64,000 nt of DNA, taken from Vagococcus fluvialis bH819. GTDB taxonomy: Bacteria; Bacillota; Bacilli; Lactobacillales; Vagococcaceae. The notes beneath the pieces are model-generated. The model was not told where the DNA came from and did not search any database. It saw only the letters and a list, made by a program, of their open reading frames with translations. Of the stretch, positions 60,295 to 64,000 are shown piece after piece; within the stretch, counting starts at the first letter, position 1, and every line of letters begins with the position of its first letter. The stretch covers positions 310,001 through 374,000 of the forward strand of contig NZ_FWFD01000008.1 of NCBI RefSeq assembly GCF_900163795.1, read 5' to 3'. The position numbers and the translations under genes are program-made.

Positions 60295-61221
60295 TTAATC
60301 ATAATACCCTTCAACTTCCCTTATTTCTTCCAATTCATAATCATCCAAAATATGTTCCCAATCTTCTATATTATTTTCTGTAATCGTTTCTTCCCTCTTA
60401 TGGTCACCTTTTTTTTCTTTTGAATAGCTAAAGGGTTTACTATTTTCTTCAGTACTTTCAATAGTATTTATTTCTGATTTTTCTTTTTCCTTTTCTATTA
60501 ATTCTATATTAATATATCCAGCATATCTTGAAATCATATTTTCACTTAAAGAAGTCAATGATATCTTAAAACTATCATTACCCATAGCGTAATCATTTAA
60601 ACTATACGTAGCAGTTCCTTCTAATATTCCAGTTTTTTCATCATACTTCCACTCATCATCATATCGTTGGCTGAGATAAGCATAAACATTATCAGTCTCT
60701 ATTCTAAAAGGTTCTAGATCTTTTTCCTTTAATCCTGGATGTTCATTAGGATTTCCTCTGCTATTAATTATAAAAGACAAGTATACTTTATGATCATCTT
60801 TAACCTCATGCCTATTTTTCAACTCTTTATCTGGTTCTTCAACAATTTCTATTTCATTGCCCTGTTCATCTTTAATTGATAATAACTGAGATTCATAAAC
60901 TAACTTTTTATCTTTTTCCAAACTTTCCTCAGCTTTTTCCTTCGCTTCTTTTTCTTCTTGCGGAACAATTCTACCTGCAGTTAACATTATTAATGTAAAT
61001 AAAATAGCCACTATCCATCCGATTCCTTGATAGTTTTCTGAATGACAAAACAAAGCATAAATAAAAAATAATCCAATAGGTAATAATGGATTCAATATAT
61101 ATCCCGTAAATATATAAATAACAAAAACTAATAAAAATACTAAAATAATAAAAAACCACATACTATAAATAATAGCCATTGTGTCTGTAATGGCCTGCAT
61201 AAGTCTCCTCGAATATCTCAT
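60295..61221 (-). CDS. hypothetical membrane protein with acidic outer or inner domain
   Basis: 308 residues from ATG 61221, after AGGGGA. Two or three hydrophobic helices (about 16-45 and 47-90: IYSMWFFIILVFLLVFVIYIF, LPIGLFFIYALFC, IGWIVAILFTLIMLTAG) are followed by a highly charged region (EEKEAKEKAEESLEKDKK), a probable beta domain (about 145-245, KVYLSFIINSRGNPNEHPGL to YAGYINIEL) and an acidic tail (EDWEHILDDYELEEIREVEG). Not recognised. The low GC and lack of homologous family point to an accessory locus. Confidence 0.65.
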   Translation of the reverse strand: MRYSRRLMQAITDTMAIIYSMWFFIILVFLLVFVIYIFTGYILNPLLPIGLFFIYALFCHSENYQGIGWIVAILFTLIMLTAGRIVPQEEKEAKEKAEESLEKDKKLVYESQLLSIKDEQGNEIEIVEEPDKELKNRHEVKDDHKVYLSFIINSRGNPNEHPGLKEKDLEPFRIETDNVYAYLSQRYDDEWKYDEKTGILEGTATYSLNDYAMGNDSFKISLTSLSENMISRYAGYINIELIEKEKEKSEINTIESTEENSKPFSYSKEKKGDHKREETITENNIEDWEHILDDYELEEIREVEGYYD

Positions 61222-61343
61222 TAACAATCCCCTAAAATAATTTTATAGTATTTTATTATAACAGTATTTTAGAAATAAAGCAGAGTAATAAAATCCCATT
61301 AAAGAAATTTTATTCCTTTTTAAAATAAAATGATATCGTTTTA

Positions 61344-61372
61344 TTGAAATATAATTCCAAACAAGTTATACT
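61344..61372 (+). promoter_or_regulatory. mupG promoter overlapped by a palindrome
   Basis: -35 TTGAAA (61344-61349), 17-base spacer and -10 TATACT (61367-61372). The palindrome TTGAAATATAATTCCAA (61344-61360, one mismatched pair) covers the -35, as an operator for a MurR/RpiR-type repressor would. ATG of mupG follows 31 bases after the -10 with GGAGGCG ribosome site. Confidence 0.6.
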
Positions 61373-61402
61373 GTAATCAAATAAATAAAGGAGGCGCTTT
61401 AC

Positions 61403-62464
61403 ATGTTTGGTTTTTCAGTATTTCTAGGCTCTGACATGTCTCAAGAAACGGAAGACTATCTTATTGAGATGACTCAAAACGGCTTCGTTGGTATTTTCAC
61501 CTCCATGCATATTCCAGAAGATGATCAGTCTCAATATGTTAGTCGAATCACTCATCTAGGAAATCTAGCCAAAGAACACGGACTTAATCTAATGGTTGAT
61601 ATTTCAACTAAAGGATTAGCTACGTTAGGTATGGATATTAATGGAGATCTAAACAAGATTAAAGAGTTTGGCATTACAGGTCTTCGAATGGATTACGGCA
61701 TTCCAATGGAAACGATTGCTCATGTTTCTCACCAATTAACAGTAGGATTAAATGCTAGTACACTTTCATTAAATGATATAGCTGAGTTGAAAAAGCATGG
61801 TGCTCAATTTTCTAATATGGAATTTTGGCATAATTACTATCCTCGTGTTGAAACAGGATTAGAGCGAGACGACTTCATCAAGAAAAATGTCTGGTTGAAA
61901 GAGTTAGGTGGAAAGATTATTTCATTCACTCCTGGAGATAAGGTATTAAGGGGACCTCTTTTCTGTGGATTACCAACCTTAGAGGAACATCGTTTCAGAC
62001 ATCCTCTAGCAGCAGGAATTGATATGCTAACAGAATGTCTTGTGGATGAAGTTTATATTGGGGATGAACAACTTTCTATTGAAACAATGAATCAGTTTAA
62101 ACACTATCAAGAACATCAGATCATCCAGCTTAATAGTCAGTTTTATACCGAAGACTATCAAGAACTTCTGACAGATGTTCATACAAATCGAATGGATACA
62201 GCTCGTGACGTAGTGAGAAGTCAGGAAGCCAGATTTAAAAAATTACCTTTCATCAATCAAATTAATACCATTGAACGTTTCAAAGGGGCTATTACCCTAG
62301 ATAACCATCTTTATGGTCGTTACGCTGGGGAACTACAAATCGTAAAAAACGAGCTTGCTGCTGATCCTCGCGTCAATGTCATGGGAAAAGTGATTGATAA
62401 GGATTTAGATTTAATTAAATGGATAACAGCTGGACAAAAATACCAGTTTATTAGAAAGGATTAG
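61403..62464 (+). CDS. mupG: 6-phospho-N-acetylmuramidase MupG
   Basis: 353 residues, DUF871 family. MFGFSVFLGSDMSQETEDYL, GFVGIFTSMHIPEDD, LRMDYGIPMETIA and NFYPRVETGL-like NYYPRVETGLERDDF are family blocks; a C-terminal small barrel follows residue 240. In Staphylococcus aureus MupG splits MurNAc-6-phosphate-GlcNAc inside the cell, the product of uptake by MurP. First gene of mupG-murQ-murP, 3 bases before murQ. Confidence 0.93.
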   Translation: MFGFSVFLGSDMSQETEDYLIEMTQNGFVGIFTSMHIPEDDQSQYVSRITHLGNLAKEHGLNLMVDISTKGLATLGMDINGDLNKIKEFGITGLRMDYGIPMETIAHVSHQLTVGLNASTLSLNDIAELKKHGAQFSNMEFWHNYYPRVETGLERDDFIKKNVWLKELGGKIISFTPGDKVLRGPLFCGLPTLEEHRFRHPLAAGIDMLTECLVDEVYIGDEQLSIETMNQFKHYQEHQIIQLNSQFYTEDYQELLTDVHTNRMDTARDVVRSQEARFKKLPFINQINTIERFKGAITLDNHLYGRYAGELQIVKNELAADPRVNVMGKVIDKDLDLIKWITAGQKYQFIRKD

Positions 62465-62467
62465 CCG

Positions 62468-63355
62468 ATGGATTTAACTAAATTAACAACCGAAAGAAGA
62501 AACGACCGTACGATGCACTTAGATGAGTTATCATCTCTTGAGATTTTAACCATCATGAACGAAGAAGATGCTAAGGTACCTTTAGCAATTAAAGAAGAAC
62601 TCCCTACTATTAATACCGTTGTTGAAGAAATTATTAAATCATTTAATAAAGGAGGTCGCTTAATTTATATTGGAGCTGGTACAAGTGGACGTCTAGGCAT
62701 TTTAGATGCTGCAGAATGTGTCCCAACATTTGGTACAGATCCTGAAATGGTTCAAGGTATTATTGCCGGTGGAAACTCTGCCATGACCGTTGCGGTTGAA
62801 GGCGCTGAGGATTCTAAAGAATTGGCTATAGAAGATTTGAAAAATATCAAACTCAACGAAAATGATACAGTGATTGGAATTGCTGCAAGTGGTCGTACAC
62901 CTTATGTGATTGGTGGTCTAGAATACGCTAAGAGTGTTAACGCTACAACGGCTACTATAGCTTGTAACAAAAATGCTGAAATCAGTAACTACGCTGAGTT
63001 TCCAATTGAAGTAGATGCTGGTGCTGAAGTTTTAACTGGCTCAACAAGGTTAAAAGCTGGTACAACGCAAAAATTAATTTTAAACATGTTATCAACTGTT
63101 TCTATGATTGGGATTGGAAAAGTTTATAATAATCTAATGGTTGATGTGAAAGCAACCAATGAAAAATTAGTGGAACGCTCAAAACGTATTATTATGGAAG
63201 CAACTGGGTGTGATTACCCTACAGCAGAAAACACTTTTGAAACATCAAACCAAAATGTAAAACTTGCTATTATTATGATCTTAACTGATGTGACAAAAGA
63301 AGAAGCTGCAGAAAAATTAACTAAGGGAAAAGGTTTTATTAAAAATAGTATTTAA
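62468..63355 (+). CDS. murQ: N-acetylmuramic acid 6-phosphate etherase MurQ
   Basis: 295 residues, SIS-domain lyase that removes D-lactate from MurNAc-6-phosphate to give GlcNAc-6-phosphate. IYIGAGTSGRLGILDAAECVPTFG is the substrate loop with the catalytic Glu, and GIAASGRTPYVIGGLEYA and AEVLTGSTRLKAGTTQKLILNM are conserved. It ends a few bases before murP. Confidence 0.97.
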   Translation: MDLTKLTTERRNDRTMHLDELSSLEILTIMNEEDAKVPLAIKEELPTINTVVEEIIKSFNKGGRLIYIGAGTSGRLGILDAAECVPTFGTDPEMVQGIIAGGNSAMTVAVEGAEDSKELAIEDLKNIKLNENDTVIGIAASGRTPYVIGGLEYAKSVNATTATIACNKNAEISNYAEFPIEVDAGAEVLTGSTRLKAGTTQKLILNMLSTVSMIGIGKVYNNLMVDVKATNEKLVERSKRIIMEATGCDYPTAENTFETSNQNVKLAIIMILTDVTKEEAAEKLTKGKGFIKNSI

Positions 63356-63370
63356 TTGGGGGAAATTAAA

Positions 63371-64000
63371 ATGACAGATCGTATACAAAATATTGCTAAT
63401 GGCATTTACGATAATGTAGGTGGCATGAAAAATGTGAATAAAATCGTTCACTGTATGACACGTGTAAGAATGGAGATCGATGATTATACTCAAGTCGATT
63501 TAGATAAATTAAAACAAGTTGAAGGTGTTATGGGGGTGGTTGAAGATGATACTTTACAAGTTGTCATTGGACCTGGAACAGTGAATAAAGTAGCTCAAGC
63601 AATGGTTGATATGGCTGGCGTTAAATTAGGTGAACCAATCACTCACACAACTTCTGGGAAAGATGCTGTTGAAGCTAAAGCAGCTCAAGTTAAAGCAGAT
63701 GTTAAAAAGAAAAACCAAAAACCTTGGTCTAAAGCATTAAAATCAATCGCTAATATTTTTGTTCCTTTAATCCCTGCCTTTGTTGGTGCCGGAATTATCG
63801 GTGGGATTGCTTCAGTTTTAGGAAACTTAATGTTAGCTGGACAAATTAGTGGCGATAACTGGGCACATATTATTACTGTCTTAAAAATCGTTCAAAGTGG
63901 TGTCTTTGCTTATCTTAATATTTACGTTGGGATTAACGCTGCGACAGAATTCGGGGCTTCTCCAAGTTTAGGTGGGGTTATCGGTGGGATTATCATGTTA
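63371..64000 (+). CDS. murP: PTS IIBC transporter for MurNAc, MurP-like (3' end cut)
   Basis: First 210 residues. The N-terminal EIIB domain has the phosphorylation Cys in IVHCMTRVRMEI (about residue 28) and the C domain begins with KALKSIANIFVPLIPAFVGAGIIGGIASVLG. GGGGAAA-type ribosome site before ATG 63371. It brings in and phosphorylates MurNAc or its GlcNAc disaccharide for MupG and MurQ. The rest lies past the window. Confidence 0.9.
   Translation, partial: MTDRIQNIANGIYDNVGGMKNVNKIVHCMTRVRMEIDDYTQVDLDKLKQVEGVMGVVEDDTLQVVIGPGTVNKVAQAMVDMAGVKLGEPITHTTSGKDAVEAKAAQVKADVKKKNQKPWSKALKSIANIFVPLIPAFVGAGIIGGIASVLGNLMLAGQISGDNWAHIITVLKIVQSGVFAYLNIYVGINAATEFGASPSLGGVIGGIIML

Noticed and set aside
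61325-61345. cre site (TGATATCGTTTTATT) before mupG
   Set aside because: At least two core positions differ from the consensus; the palindrome on the -35 is better supported.

Overview
The window is chromosomal DNA from a low-GC Gram-positive bacterium of the order Lactobacillales, most likely family Enterococcaceae and possibly Vagococcus (inference). The support is the AT-rich composition, strong AGGAGG-type ribosome sites, heavy GTG/TTG start use, a mreC-mreD-SagA-type hydrolase block, a D-aspartate-ligase-like enzyme, AdhE, ECF vitamin transporters, a THF riboswitch and a MupG-MurQ-MurP locus. No rRNA, tRNA, CRISPR array, prophage or intact insertion sequence was seen.

Layout. 1-7205 (minus strand): acetate kinase (cut by the window edge), a YtxK-like methyltransferase, the seven-gene comG DNA-uptake operon, a YebC regulator and a VanZ-like membrane protein. 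7324-9838: oligoendopeptidase F, converging on a Vat-like acetyltransferase. 9989-17133 (minus): a cell-wall block with a secreted NlpC/P60 hydrolase, MreD, MreC, a Fem-type aminoacyltransferase, an ATP-grasp D-aspartate ligase-like protein and an AsnH-like asparagine synthase. 17400-20000: AdhE with two Rex-like boxes upstream. 20826-25234 (minus): yajC, tgt, queA, ruvB, ruvA. 25250-26810: a decayed region with an orphan membrane protein, a truncated subtilase and a very long perfect hairpin. 26861-33615 (minus): msrB, maf, mutL, mutS, ricA, ymdB. 33765-36610 (plus): coenzyme A genes coaB-coaC with a PanT-like ECF component. 36690-43873: a PadR/DUF1129 pair, a 3D-domain wall protein, a nucleoside deoxyribosyltransferase, a heterodimeric ABC exporter and a LURP-one-like protein. 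43948-49067: HAD hydrolase, a MerR/SDR divergent pair, FolT under a THF riboswitch, methylglyoxal synthase, an MsmK-type sugar ATPase and another ECF S component. 49144-53459 (minus): ksgA, rnmV, tatD, metG. 53671-59498: a possible small RNA, GNAT protein, MntH, an unknown protein, an AraC/GyrI regulator, an HD hydrolase and a photolyase. 59576-61221 (minus): three unrecognised AT-rich genes. 61403-64000 (plus): mupG, murQ and the 5' part of murP for recycling of N-acetylmuramic acid from peptidoglycan.

Themes. Wall biology recurs: shape proteins, two coiled-coil wall proteins with the same N-terminal design, cross-bridge synthesis and amidation, and wall recycling. Several control sites can be read directly: Rex-like boxes at adhE, a MerR-type 19-bp-spacer promoter, a PadR promoter palindrome, a THF riboswitch, a DtxR/MntR-like operator at mntH, a ComX-like box before comGA, and a palindrome on the mupG -35. 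The least explained material is the 59.6-61.2 kb cluster, the 25.2-26.8 kb scar, the start of comGF, and the co-occurrence of tRNA-dependent and ATP-grasp cross-bridge enzymes. All assignments come from reading the sequence; no database search was run.
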